Shown here: piece by piece, positions 1 through 8,644 of the stretch
Numbering within the stretch: position 1 is the stretch's first letter
How the letters are laid out: each line of letters starts with the position of its first letter
Assembly (NCBI RefSeq): GCF_000308295.2
Contig: NZ_HG326652.1
Coordinates: forward strand, 2,122,060 to 2,186,059
Direction of reading: 5' to 3'
DNA from: Afipia birgiae 34632
Lineage (GTDB): Bacteria; Pseudomonadota; Alphaproteobacteria; Rhizobiales; Xanthobacteraceae
DNA: 64,000 nucleotides
Notes under the pieces: model-generated
Told to the model about the DNA's origin: nothing
Database searches by the model: none
What the model saw: the letters and a program-made list of their open reading frames with translations, nothing else
Made by a program: the position numbers and the translations under genes

Positions 1-1
1 T

Positions 2-832
2 CACGATCCGGCGAACTACGTGACAACGCGCGTCATGGCGACGTCCCACGACGGCGCGCAGGTACCGGTGTCGATCCTCCACCGCAAGGACCTCAACCGC
101 GACGGCAGCGCGCCGCTGCTGCTCTACGGTTACGGCTCCTACGGCAGCGCGATGCCGGCGTCGTTCTCCGCCAACCGGCTGTCATTGGTCGACCGCGGCT
201 TTGTTTATGCCATCGCGCATATCCGCGGCGGCGCGGACAAGGGCTGGGGCTGGTATCTCGACGGCAAGCGCGAGAAGAAGACCAACACCTTCGACGATTT
301 CGCCGCCGCAGGCCGCGCGCTGATCGAAGCGAAATACACCTCGGCGAAGAAGATCGTCGGTCACGGCGGCAGCGCCGGCGGGATGCTGATGGGTGCGGTG
401 GCGAACCGCTCGGGAGAACTATTTGCGGGCATCGTCGCCGAAGTGCCGTTCGTCGACGTGCTGAACACCATGCTCGACGAGTCATTGCCGCTGACGCCGC
501 CGGAATGGCCCGAATGGGGCAATCCGATCGAAAGCGTGGCCGATTTCAAGACTATTCTGTCGTATTCGCCATACGACAACGTCGCCGCGAAAGATTATCC
601 CGCCATTCTCGCGATGGGCGGGCTCGCCGATCCGCGCGTGACGTATTGGGAGCCGGCAAAATGGATCGCACGGTTGCGGCCGCTGATGACGGGCGGCGGG
701 CCGGTCCTGCTGCGCACCAACATGGGCGCAGGCCATGGCGGCGCGTCCGGGCGTTTCAACCGGCTGGACGAAATCGCAATCGCCTATGCATTTGCATTAT
801 GGGCGGTAGGATTGGCGGACACAGGCTCATAA
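2..832 (+). CDS. Prolyl oligopeptidase family serine peptidase (oligopeptidase B-like), C-terminal part
   Basis: The reading frame is already open at base 2, so the gene begins upstream and only its catalytic alpha/beta-hydrolase domain is present. Counting from the GTG at position 20, the nucleophile elbow GHGGSAGG places Ser118, LADPRV places Asp204 and GAGHGGASG places His239, giving a complete Ser-Asp-His triad in the S9 family order. The tripeptide before the glycine-rich loop (AHIRGGADKG) is also typical of S9A peptidases. Family members cut short peptides after basic residues or proline in the cytoplasm. The beta-propeller that would separate oligopeptidase B from prolyl oligopeptidase is missing, so the subfamily is an inference. 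Confidence 0.85.
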   Translation, partial: HDPANYVTTRVMATSHDGAQVPVSILHRKDLNRDGSAPLLLYGYGSYGSAMPASFSANRLSLVDRGFVYAIAHIRGGADKGWGWYLDGKREKKTNTFDDFAAAGRALIEAKYTSAKKIVGHGGSAGGMLMGAVANRSGELFAGIVAEVPFVDVLNTMLDESLPLTPPEWPEWGNPIESVADFKTILSYSPYDNVAAKDYPAILAMGGLADPRVTYWEPAKWIARLRPLMTGGGPVLLRTNMGAGHGGASGRFNRLDEIAIAYAFALWAVGLADTGS

Positions 833-1101
833 AACCGATTTCTCCGACGCACATTCAATGTCACAACATCGATAGCACTTTCGGTTAGGAGTTGAAATTT
901 CTCCAACCAACTGCAGCGACGACGGGTCTCGTCCTGTGCCGGGACCGGTCGTGGAAACATTTCCTCTTATCTCTCGGGTAATTTCATCGCGCCCGTATCA
1001 CGCACCATGAAATCCGCTTCCGTTGCAGCGCGTCATGACGCGTCGCCGTTCTCCGCCCATACTCCTACGCTTCCGACTCGCCTGCTGTCCGGAATTCCCG
1101 C

Positions 1102-2397
1102 ATGCTCCGCCTGCCCTTCTATTACGGCTGGATCATTGTCGCCGTAACCTTCATCACCATGGGCATCGGCGTGAATGCCCGCACCTCGTTCTCGCTGTTC
1201 TTTTCGCCGATCGTTGACGAGTTCGGCTGGGATCGCGGCATTACCGCAGGCGCCTTCTCCGTCGGCTTTCTGGTCTCGGCGCTGCTCAGTCCCTTGATAG
1301 GCAAGCTGATGGACCGCAGCGGTCCACGCGTCGTGATGGAGCTTGGCGTGGTGCTGATGGGCGCGGGCCTGTTGCTCGCGCCGCTGACGACGCAGCCGTG
1401 GCATCTCTATGTCACGATTGGATGCCTCGTCGGTGCGGGCAGCATTTGTCTCGGTTACTCTGGCCAGTCGCTGTTTCTGCCGAACTGGTTCGTCCGGCGC
1501 CGGGGCCTCGCGGTGGGCCTCGCCTTCGCCGGTGTCGGCATCGGATCCATCATTATCCTGCCGTGGGTGCAGTTCCTGATCGACAAGAGCGGCTGGCGCG
1601 CCGCGAGCTGGGCGATGGGCATTCTCGTTCTTGTCGCACTGATCCCGCTCAATCTGCTGCTGCGCAAACGCCCCGAGGACATCGGGCTGCAGCCGGACGG
1701 CGACGCTGCGCCCACCGCAACGACGGTTGCACCTCCGTCGAACATCGTCGATCCGGCATGGGCCGCAACCGACTGGACGCTCGGCCTCGCCGTGCGCACC
1801 GCGCGGTTCTGGTGGATTTCGCTGGGCTATTTTTGCGGCCTCTATGTCTGGTACGCCGTGCAGGTGCATCAGACCAAGTATCTCGTCGAGATCGGGTTCA
1901 GTTCGACCTCCGCCGCATGGGCGCTGGGCATGGTCAGTCTGATCGGCATTCCGGGACAGATCGCGCTCGGCTATCTCTCGGACCGCATCGGCCGTGAATG
2001 GATCTGGACCGTATCGAGTCTCGGCTTCGCGATCTGCTTCGCGGCGTTGATCGCCTTGCAGTTCACACCGACGCTGCTGCTGGTATACGTCATGGTCATT
2101 GTGCAGGGATTCCTCGGCTACGGCTTCACGTCCATCATGGGCGCAGTGGTCGCCGAAATCTTCCAGGGCAAGCATTTCGGGACGATCTTCGGCACCATCG
2201 GGTTCACCGCACTGGCCGGCGGCGCAGCGGGGCCTTGGGTGACCGGCATCCTGCACGACATCTACGGCGACTATACGCTGGCTTTCATCATTGGCATTGC
2301 GATGAGCGCATTGTCCGCCGCCGCAATCTGGCTCGCATCTCCCGGAAAGATCCGCGCCGTTGCGGGCCGCATGGACCGGATCGCGAAGGCAGCCTAA
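1102..2397 (+). CDS. MFS transporter (OFA / monocarboxylate-type)
   Basis: A 431-residue integral inner-membrane protein with about 12 hydrophobic segments split by a hydrophilic loop near residues 190-215. The MFS signature GKLMDRSGPR lies between helices 2 and 3 and its degenerate repeat GYLSDRIGRE lies in the second half. The N-terminus (FYYGWIIV) and the following short-chain-acid carrier pattern resemble the OFA family of oxalate/formate and monocarboxylate carriers. The substrate cannot be read from sequence. It stands alone, with a non-coding stretch of about 270 nt upstream, and meets the convergent unknown gene tail to tail with a 4-nt overlap. The start is the first ATG that gives a sensible N-terminus. 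Confidence 0.85.
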   Translation: MLRLPFYYGWIIVAVTFITMGIGVNARTSFSLFFSPIVDEFGWDRGITAGAFSVGFLVSALLSPLIGKLMDRSGPRVVMELGVVLMGAGLLLAPLTTQPWHLYVTIGCLVGAGSICLGYSGQSLFLPNWFVRRRGLAVGLAFAGVGIGSIIILPWVQFLIDKSGWRAASWAMGILVLVALIPLNLLLRKRPEDIGLQPDGDAAPTATTVAPPSNIVDPAWAATDWTLGLAVRTARFWWISLGYFCGLYVWYAVQVHQTKYLVEIGFSSTSAAWALGMVSLIGIPGQIALGYLSDRIGREWIWTVSSLGFAICFAALIALQFTPTLLLVYVMVIVQGFLGYGFTSIMGAVVAEIFQGKHFGTIFGTIGFTALAGGAAGPWVTGILHDIYGDYTLAFIIGIAMSALSAAAIWLASPGKIRAVAGRMDRIAKAA

Positions 2398-2999
2398 AGC
2401 CCGATCTGCACCGGATAGCCTTCGCGCAGCGCATTGACGATCGATGGCGGTGTCAGAAGCTTTGCGTCAGTGAGACTCGTCAACGTCCGGCTGTAACCAG
2501 CGAATGACCAGCGCCAGGCCTCATTGTTCGCGATCAGGTAACTCTCGCCTTCACTGGTCACCATCGACCCATTCGGCAGCTTGAGCGCAGCGGTGTGCAA
2601 CGGATGCAGCCGCTTCTCGCGGCGATCGATCCGTTCGCCGTGAAGCACGGCGTCCATCTCGGTCGCGTAAGGTTTTGCGTAGCCGTTGCCTTTGGCCCAT
2701 GCATCACGAAATGTCGTCGCATCGTCCCGGCGGCAATAGAAGCATGGACGATGTCCCGCCGCGAAAGATGTCGCTTCGTCGAGGAAGAATAGCTCGGTCC
2801 AGCTTCGTCCGCCCATCACCTTGCGCCTGCGTCCGCGAAATTCGCAGACGCAGGTGATCCATGCCTTCGACGACCAGCGCCGGTTCAGCAGTGTCTTCGT
2901 CGCCGGATCGTGGATGATGCCGCGATTGCCGGTGAAGCGGCCGCGATGCCCGGTCGCTACGATCTCACCGAACGGCGATACGCGGTTCTGGAGAGGCAT
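2394..2999 (-). CDS. Conserved hypothetical protein with paired cysteines
   Basis: A 201-residue soluble protein without signal peptide or membrane segment. I do not recognise a named family, but the style (FGEIVA, HRPCFYCRR, ELFFLDEAT) looks like a real, conserved protein. It has Cys50-x-Cys52 and Cys86-x2-Cys89, with His83 beside the second pair, which could bind zinc or be redox active. The C-terminal half holds WRWSFAGY. It overlaps the MFS gene by 4 nt at the 3' end and lies 3 nt downstream of the D-hydroxyacid dehydrogenase stop on the same strand, so it may be the second gene of that transcript. Confidence 0.7.
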   Translation of the reverse strand: MPLQNRVSPFGEIVATGHRGRFTGNRGIIHDPATKTLLNRRWSSKAWITCVCEFRGRRRKVMGGRSWTELFFLDEATSFAAGHRPCFYCRRDDATTFRDAWAKGNGYAKPYATEMDAVLHGERIDRREKRLHPLHTAALKLPNGSMVTSEGESYLIANNEAWRWSFAGYSRTLTSLTDAKLLTPPSIVNALREGYPVQIGL

Positions 3000-3002
3000 G
3001 AA

Positions 3003-3992
3003 CTAGTTCAGCACATCCTGATTGATGACATTCTCGCGGATCGGCTTGCCGTCGAGCGCGCTGAGAATGTTCTTGGCGGTTTGCAGGCTCATGCGGTCAA
3101 GCGCTTCGCGGGTCACGCCCGCCAGGTGCGGCGCCGTGATGACGTTGTCGAGCTTGAATAGCGGATGATCCGGCCGCGGCGGCTCCTGCGCGAACACGTC
3201 GACGCCGGCTCCTGCGATCTTACCCGAAATGAGCGCCGCATGAAGCGCGTCCTCATCGACGATGCCGCCGCGCGCGGTGTTAATGAGATAGGCCGTGGGC
3301 TTCATCAACTGCAACTGCGCCATGCTGAACATGTTGACGGTTTCCGGCGATTTCGGACAGTGAATCGAGACGAAATCGGCGCGCGGCAGTGCCGTGTTGA
3401 GATCCGTCACGTACTCCGCCCCAGCTGCCTCGACCGCAGCGGCAGACTTGAACGGGTCATAGACCAGAACGTTCATCTCCATCGCAACCAGCCGCTTCAC
3501 CGTCCGCGTGCCGATGCGACCAAAGCCGACCACCAGCGCCGTCTTACCGAGCAGGTCGAACGGGATCGCACCGAGACGCTTGGTCCAGTTGCCGCTCTTG
3601 ACGATGCTATCCAGTTCGGTCGAACGCTTCGCCAGCCACAGCATCATGAACAGCGCGCATTCGGCGACCGACGGCGAGTTCGCGATGCCGGTCGTCATCA
3701 GTGGAATTTTCTTGCCGCTCAGGGCTTTCACGTCCACCGCGTCGTAGCCGACGCCGATACGTGCAACCACCATCATTTCCCCGGAGGAAATGATCTCGTT
3801 GGCGCCAAAGCCAGTGCCGCCGAGCGCTACGCCGTTAACCGGGGCGTGCTGCTTCAGCATTTCATTGAAATCCGGCGCGGAAATCGTGTTGGGAAACTCG
3901 ATGGCCTCGATGTCGCTGCGCTCCCGAAACAGCGCCCAGCCGCCCGGCGACATGGTTTCCACAATCAGCAGTTTCTTCTTGTTGGTGGCCAT
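3003..3992 (-). CDS. D-2-hydroxyacid dehydrogenase (NAD-dependent)
   Basis: A 329-residue cytoplasmic oxidoreductase of the D-isomer-specific 2-hydroxyacid dehydrogenase family (relatives include phosphoglycerate and hydroxypyruvate dehydrogenases). The Rossmann motif VVGFGRIGTR sits at 154-163 with Asp179 ending strand beta-2, which predicts NAD preference. The catalytic residues are Arg241 (NTARGG), Glu270 (AQEPP) and His289 (PHLAG). It is too short for the ACT-domain form of SerA. The start at 3992 is chosen over an upstream ATG because AGGGGATGAA forms a good ribosome site just before it. It is divergent from the RraA-like aldolase, which hints at a shared 2-oxoacid/2-hydroxyacid pathway; the substrate is unknown. 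Confidence 0.85.
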   Translation of the reverse strand: MATNKKKLLIVETMSPGGWALFRERSDIEAIEFPNTISAPDFNEMLKQHAPVNGVALGGTGFGANEIISSGEMMVVARIGVGYDAVDVKALSGKKIPLMTTGIANSPSVAECALFMMLWLAKRSTELDSIVKSGNWTKRLGAIPFDLLGKTALVVGFGRIGTRTVKRLVAMEMNVLVYDPFKSAAAVEAAGAEYVTDLNTALPRADFVSIHCPKSPETVNMFSMAQLQLMKPTAYLINTARGGIVDEDALHAALISGKIAGAGVDVFAQEPPRPDHPLFKLDNVITAPHLAGVTREALDRMSLQTAKNILSALDGKPIRENVINQDVLN

Positions 3993-4182
3993 TTCATCCC
4001 CTGATGGTTTGTTGGTTTTCATTCCGCCGCGAGGCGCAAGCCGCCCATCATCGCCTTGTTTCACGCCTCCCCGCAAGCCGGGAAAGGAGCCGAACCGCGC
4101 CCTTGCAGCCGTCACTTTGCAAAGGCACACTCCCCGCGCCGCGTCGTTCGGATCGGCAGAAACAACAACAGGAGATCAACCC

Positions 4183-4896
4183 GTGACCCAGCCCGCGCCC
4201 CATCCCGCATCCCTTCTCGAAGCGCTGGCGCGCTGGGACACGCCGACCATCTGCAACGCGCTGGAAGTGGTCGCGCCCGAACGCCGCCTCACCGGTTTTA
4301 CCGTCAAGCCGCTGGTCTGCCCGTTTCCGGATCTGCCGCCGATGGTCGGCTACGCCCGCACCGCAACAATCCGTGCCACCTCGCCCTCGAGCCTATCGGC
4401 GGCGGATCAGCGCGCCCAGCGCGTCGCCTATTACGAATATTGCGGCACAGGTTATGGCCCGCGCATCAGCGTGATTCAGGATCTCGATGGCGCGAACATC
4501 GGCTTCGGAGCATTCTGGGGTGAGGTCAACAGCTCGGTGCACAAGGCGCTCGGCTGCCTCGGCGTTATCACCGATGGATCGATCCGCGACATCCCCGCGT
4601 GGGCGCCGGGATTCCAGGCGCTGGCCGGCAGCATCGGCCCCTCGCACGCCTTCGTTCATCTTGCCGGATTTGGGGAAACCGTTTGCGTCGCAGGCATGAC
4701 GGTCAGTTCGAACGATCTCATTTACGCCGACCGTCACGGCGCGGTTGTGATTCCGGCCAACATCGCGGAGAAACTCCCCGATGCCGCGCGACTATGCGAG
4801 CGCCGCGAAGAGCCGATCCTCGGCATCGCCCGCGATCCCGGCTTCACCGTGGAGAAGCTCAAGGAAGCGCTCGCCAAGGCCGCGGAGATTCACTAA
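4183..4896 (+). CDS. RraA-like protein / 4-hydroxy-4-methyl-2-oxoglutarate aldolase family
   Basis: A 237-residue protein of the RraA/HMG-aldolase fold. The family signature GCLGVITDGSIRD near residues 125-137 carries the Arg and Asp that bind substrate and the divalent metal in the aldolases. Members either cleave 4-hydroxy-4-methyl-2-oxoglutarate or 4-carboxy-4-hydroxy-2-oxoadipate to pyruvate plus a 2-oxoacid, or inhibit RNase E. The metal-site residues and the neighbouring dehydrogenase favour an enzyme. The start is GTG at 4183, preceded by CAGGAG with 8 nt spacing; the frame stays open far upstream across the divergent gene's promoter, and that extension is not credible. Confidence 0.8.
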   Translation: MTQPAPHPASLLEALARWDTPTICNALEVVAPERRLTGFTVKPLVCPFPDLPPMVGYARTATIRATSPSSLSAADQRAQRVAYYEYCGTGYGPRISVIQDLDGANIGFGAFWGEVNSSVHKALGCLGVITDGSIRDIPAWAPGFQALAGSIGPSHAFVHLAGFGETVCVAGMTVSSNDLIYADRHGAVVIPANIAEKLPDAARLCERREEPILGIARDPGFTVEKLKEALAKAAEIH

Positions 4897-4953
4897 CGCG
4901 TGACGATGGCGCAAGCCTTCTCGCAACACGCAATCAACGGAAGGTTTTGCTCC

Positions 4954-5040
4954 ATGAAAGTCGCGCTCGGTGTCATCGTCGGATTGGTGATCGGATTCCT
5001 CGCCATGACCTATTTCAAGACCGGTCATCTGCCGTTCTGA
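4954..5040 (+). CDS. Candidate 28-residue single-helix membrane peptide
   Basis: A small frame that begins MKVALGVIVGLVIGFLAM and ends TGHLPF, so one hydrophobic helix (about residues 3-19) is followed by a short polar tail. GGAAGG lies about 9 nt before the ATG and could be a ribosome site. It fits the 172-nt gap between the aldolase stop and selO, on the same strand. Small proteins of this kind are usually missed by annotation. The evidence is composition, spacing and ribosome site only; conservation has not been tested. Confidence 0.4.
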   Translation: MKVALGVIVGLVIGFLAMTYFKTGHLPF

Positions 5041-5068
5041 AAACGTCACAAGGCAATCCGGATTTCTG

Positions 5069-6487
5069 ATGCCCCTCTCGCCTTCTTACCGCGCCTCGAC
5101 CAGCCACGCCGCGCTCGGTCCGGAGTTTTACGACGTCGTCGCGGCAGCGGTGTTTCCCGATCACATCCTGCGCTATCGCAATCAGCGGGCGGCGAAGACC
5201 GTCGGGCTCGATACGCTCAGCGACGAGGAATGGATCGCGCATTTCGGACGCTTCGTGCCGCTGAGCGCAAATTTCGAACAGCCGCTGGCGCTGCGCTATC
5301 ACGGCCATCAGTTTCGCGTCTACAACCCGGAGCTTGGTGACGGGCGCGGCTTCCTGTTCGCGCAATTGTACGACGACAAGGGCCGCCTGCTGGATCTTGC
5401 CACTAAAGGCAGCGGCAAGACGCCGTGGTCGCGCACTGCCGACGGACGCCTGACACTCAAGGGCGGTGTACGTGAGGTGCTGGCGACCTCGATGCTGGAA
5501 GCGCTCGGTGTCGATACCTCGAAAACCTTTAGCCTGGTTGAGACCGGCGAAGCGCTGGAGCGCGGCGACGAACCCTCGCCCACACGATCCTCCGTGATGG
5601 TGCGGCTGAGCCATTCGCATATCCGGATCGGCACGTTCCAGCGCCAAGCGTTTCATCGCAGCACCGAAAACATCGTCAAGCTGCTCGACTACACCATCAA
5701 GACTTACATGCCTGACGTCTGGCGCGACGACGTGCCGGCGCGCGCCGTTACATTTCTTGAGGAGGTCTGCCGCCGCGTCGCGCGTGTCGGCGCGCAATGG
5801 ATGGCCGCCGGATTCGTTCATGGCGTTCTCAACACCGACAATATCAATGTCACCGGCGAAAGTTTCGATTACGGCCCGTGGCGGTTTCTGCCTATGCTCG
5901 ATCCCGCCTTCACCGCAGCCTATTTCGACGAAACAGGACTTTACGCCTACGGACGTCAGCCCGATGCGTTGTTCTGGAATGTCACACGGCTGGCGGAGTG
6001 CCTACTTGGCATCACGGATCAACCGAGCCTTGAGAAGGCGCTTGGCGTTTTTGAGCCAACCATTCGTCAGGAATTCACCAGTGCGATGGTGAAACGGCTC
6101 GGCGTTCAGTCACTCGATGCAGTACGCGACAACGAACTGGTGCGCGCGTTGTGGATATTCCTGTCGGAAACGAAAGCGCCGTTCGAGCAAACCTTCTTTG
6201 ACTGGTTCGGCGGCCTCGCGAGCTCCGAACGCGCGGCGAGCAGCCCGTCGAAGGATTTCTACGCGAATCCGGCGTTCAGCGGGGTCCGCGATGCATTGAA
6301 AGATTTCGTTCCACGCGATGGCGTCGATCTCAACCACGCGTATTTCAGTAAGCCCGCTGCATGCTCGATGCTGATCGAAGAAGTCGAGGCGATCTGGAAA
6401 CCAATCGCCGACAGCGACGACTGGTCAGTGTTCTACGCCAAGCTTAAGGCCATTGATGAGATGCGCGAGGCGTATGGGTTGGCGTAG
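5069..6487 (+). CDS. selO: Protein adenylyltransferase SelO (YdiU/UPF0061 family)
   Basis: A 472-residue pseudokinase-fold enzyme that transfers AMP from ATP to hydroxyl side chains of proteins, linked in other bacteria to redox stress. The family blocks are present in order: YHGHQFRVYNPELGDGRG (77-94), the ATP-binding lysine in ATKGSGKTPWSR (Lys113), RLSHSHIRIGTFQ (179-191), the metal-binding HGVLNTDNIN (251-260, Asp257/Asn258) and the second metal aspartate in FDYGPW (Asp267). Length matches the bacterial family. It starts 28 nt after the small peptide candidate and has no other obvious partner. Confidence 0.9.
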   Translation: MPLSPSYRASTSHAALGPEFYDVVAAAVFPDHILRYRNQRAAKTVGLDTLSDEEWIAHFGRFVPLSANFEQPLALRYHGHQFRVYNPELGDGRGFLFAQLYDDKGRLLDLATKGSGKTPWSRTADGRLTLKGGVREVLATSMLEALGVDTSKTFSLVETGEALERGDEPSPTRSSVMVRLSHSHIRIGTFQRQAFHRSTENIVKLLDYTIKTYMPDVWRDDVPARAVTFLEEVCRRVARVGAQWMAAGFVHGVLNTDNINVTGESFDYGPWRFLPMLDPAFTAAYFDETGLYAYGRQPDALFWNVTRLAECLLGITDQPSLEKALGVFEPTIRQEFTSAMVKRLGVQSLDAVRDNELVRALWIFLSETKAPFEQTFFDWFGGLASSERAASSPSKDFYANPAFSGVRDALKDFVPRDGVDLNHAYFSKPAACSMLIEEVEAIWKPIADSDDWSVFYAKLKAIDEMREAYGLA

Positions 6488-6616
6488 GGCAGATTTGACA
6501 TACTTGCGCAGAAAACCCGCCGTTGAGATATCAGTGATCCAGCCCATATATCAGCCCTCCTCGACAGAGCGGGCGACGTGATTACATTCGAACCGAATTC
6601 CCGTAGGATCGGGTTT

Positions 6617-7321
6617 ATGTACAAGCATCTCGCAACAACGAAACCCATTCGGAGCCACCGCAGCGGGTTCCTCGCGTACGCCATGCCCCTCGCCCTCGTG
6701 CTCAGCATGGCCAGCGATGCAATCTGTCAGAGCGCATCGCAAGGTGTACCGAACGCCATGCAAGGTTTTTCGCAGAACCGTAACCAGCCCATACAGATCG
6801 AGGCGGCTTCGCTAGAGATGCAGGATCGAAAAAAGGAGGCTACCTTTTCCGGCAATGTGAAGGTGGTGCAAGGCGACACGACCATGACGTCAAAGAGTCT
6901 GGTCGTCTTCTATGAGCCCAGTTCGCAAGGTTCATCGGCGGCTCCAACTGGAGCAGGTGGCCCTTCTCCATCGTCGCCGCTGCTAAAATCAGCCACGCCG
7001 GGGCCCGGTGGAAATTCTTCGATCAAGCGGCTGGAAGCACGCGGCCATGTCATCGTGACCCGCAAGGATCAGATCGTGAGCGGCGAGACTGCGGTGTTCG
7101 ACACCGCAGCTAACCTGATCACCGTGCGCGGCGGAGTGATACTCACTCAATGCAAGAACGTGCTGCGTGGTGACCGCCTTCTGGTGAACATGACGACAGG
7201 CGTGTCGCGGGTGGAATCCGATAGCGGGCCAGTGAAAGGCATGTTCAACCAGTCTTCGGGACCAGGTTGCGATGCACCGGCGACTTCGCCCGCCCCGCCC
7301 ATACCAGGCTCAAGGAAATAA
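6617..7321 (+). CDS. LptA/OstA-like periplasmic protein (orphan)
   Basis: From the ATG at 6617 the product has 234 residues: a Sec signal peptide (hydrophobic stretch about 15-34, ending near CQSASQ), then an OstA/LptA-type beta-jellyroll that opens PIQIEAASLEMQDRKKEATFSGNVKVVQGD. LptA carries lipopolysaccharide across the periplasm. In this protein the jellyroll is split by a low-complexity Ser/Pro/Gly insert (about residues 99-132) before ARGHVIVTRKDQIVSGE and a second repeat. The canonical alphaproteobacterial lptA sits with lptC, lptB and rpoN; none is here, so this looks like a paralogue. An ATG at 6578 is the alternative start but gives a worse signal peptide. Confidence 0.7.
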   Translation: MYKHLATTKPIRSHRSGFLAYAMPLALVLSMASDAICQSASQGVPNAMQGFSQNRNQPIQIEAASLEMQDRKKEATFSGNVKVVQGDTTMTSKSLVVFYEPSSQGSSAAPTGAGGPSPSSPLLKSATPGPGGNSSIKRLEARGHVIVTRKDQIVSGETAVFDTAANLITVRGGVILTQCKNVLRGDRLLVNMTTGVSRVESDSGPVKGMFNQSSGPGCDAPATSPAPPIPGSRK

Positions 7322-7374
7322 TGCCCCTACTCCATCGGAGGGTGGTCAGGATTTCAAACATCGTACAAACGAGT

Positions 7375-7395
7375 TGCCCGGCGCGAGGCCGGGCA
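7375..7395. terminator. Hairpin between convergent genes
   Basis: TGCCCGGC pairs perfectly with GCCGGGCA across a 5-nt loop. It lies between the 3' ends of the LptA-like gene and the flavoprotein gene. There is no run of T on either side, so termination is only suggested by position; it may equally be a remnant of a dispersed repeat. Confidence 0.35.
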
Positions 7396-7440
7396 TGACG
7401 TAGAGAGATCAGCAATCTAGCTGCGAGAAGGTAAAGAAGC

Positions 7441-8454
7441 TTACGCCACCTTCTTACGCGGCTCGGACACGGCGAACGTGCCGTCGAGGAAGCCGGTCAG
7501 GCGCTTGCGGATGATGAACTCGGCATCGGCCATGATGCGGTCGATCAGTTCCTTGCAGGTCGGAATGTCGTTGATCAGGCCGACCATCATGCCGCAGCTC
7601 CAGGCACCCGCGTCCATCTCGCCTTCCAGCATTACTTTCGGGTAGACGCCGGCGACCTGATCCATGATGTCCTGAATCTTCAGGTCCCTGCCCTTCTCGC
7701 GCTCGATCTCGATTAGCTTCTCGACATTCCTGTTGTTCAGCACGCGCTCGGTGTTGCGCAATGCGCGCATCACGAGTCGGGTGTCGAGCTCGGTCGCCTT
7801 GAGCAGCGCCTGCTTCACGTTCTCATGCACCGGCGCTTCCTTGGTGGCGATGAAGCGCGTACCCATGTTCATGCCCTGCGCGCCCATCGCGAGCGCGGCA
7901 ACGAGGCTGCGCGCATCGGCCATTCCGCCCGAAGCCACGAACGGAATTCTCAATTCTTCTTCCGCGCGCGGCAGGAGGATCATGTTCGGCATATCGTCTT
8001 CGCCAGGATGACCACCGCACTCGAAACCGTCGACGCTGACCGCATCGCAGCCGATGGCTTCAGCCTTCAGCGAGTGACGAACCGAGGTGCACTTGTGGAT
8101 AACCTTGATGCCTGCCGCCTTTAGCGCCGGCATGTACTGCTCGGGACTGCGGCCTGCGGTCTCGACTGCCTTGATGCCGGCTTCCTTGATGGCCGCGATA
8201 TATTCGGGATACGGAGGCGCTGCAAACGTCGGCAGGAAAGTAAGATTTACGCCGAACGGCTTGTCGGTCATGTCCTGGCACTTCTTGATTTCCTTCGCCA
8301 GCAGCTCGGGCGTCTTCTGCGTCAGGCCTGTGATAATGCCGAGCCCACCCGCGTTCGACACAGCAGATGCCAGTTCAGCGAAGCCGACAAAGTGCATGCC
8401 GCCCTGGATGATCGGGTGCTGGATGCCGAACAGTTCCGTAATCGCCGTTTTCAT
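7441..8454 (-). CDS. Nitronate monooxygenase family FMN protein (2-nitropropane dioxygenase-like)
   Basis: A 337-residue TIM-barrel flavoprotein of the NMO/enoyl reductase (FabK-like) superfamily. It opens with the typical [12 protein letters not shown], has the [15 protein letters not shown] loop near the active site, and the FMN phosphate-binding loops [11 protein letters not shown] and [11 protein letters not shown]. Family members oxidise alkyl nitronates with O2 or act as related reductases; the C-terminal part ([19 protein letters not shown]) is shared with many uncharacterised actinobacterial and proteobacterial copies. The start at 8454 follows GGAGGAG with good spacing. It is divergent from hemE. 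Confidence 0.8.
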   Translation of the reverse strand: MKTAITELFGIQHPIIQGGMHFVGFAELASAVSNAGGLGIITGLTQKTPELLAKEIKKCQDMTDKPFGVNLTFLPTFAAPPYPEYIAAIKEAGIKAVETAGRSPEQYMPALKAAGIKVIHKCTSVRHSLKAEAIGCDAVSVDGFECGGHPGEDDMPNMILLPRAEEELRIPFVASGGMADARSLVAALAMGAQGMNMGTRFIATKEAPVHENVKQALLKATELDTRLVMRALRNTERVLNNRNVEKLIEIEREKGRDLKIQDIMDQVAGVYPKVMLEGEMDAGAWSCGMMVGLINDIPTCKELIDRIMADAEFIIRKRLTGFLDGTFAVSEPRKKVA

Positions 8455-8542
8455 ATACTTTTCTCCTCCGGTTATGCCCCATCGATACCGCAGGTGTTCG
8501 CGGCGCGACAATGGTTCGGCTCGGCAGGGCTGTTATGCCATC

Positions 8543-8559
8543 CGTTCCGAAAAGGAACG
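8543..8559. promoter_or_regulatory. 17-nt inverted repeat upstream of hemE
   Basis: CGTTCC and GGAACG flank GAAAA in the roughly 190-nt region shared by the flavoprotein gene and hemE. It could be an operator or a small hairpin in the hemE leader. No regulator can be assigned from this window. Confidence 0.3.
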
Positions 8560-8644
8560 TATCAGCATGATCCAGATCGTCAACCGGTGGCCAAAACCGG
8601 AGGCAGCGTGTATCAGGGCCGCAGATAAGCCTATCTCCAAGCCA

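Noticed and set aside
1033..2256. A 407-codon open frame antisense to the first MFS gene
   Set aside because: Highly charged, repetitive Glu/Arg/Gln composition with no fold; the MFS frame is convincing.
8087..8644. N-terminal extension of hemE by up to 186 codons
   Set aside because: It runs antisense through the flavoprotein gene and its ribosome site; HemE families start close to MEFRLSQ.
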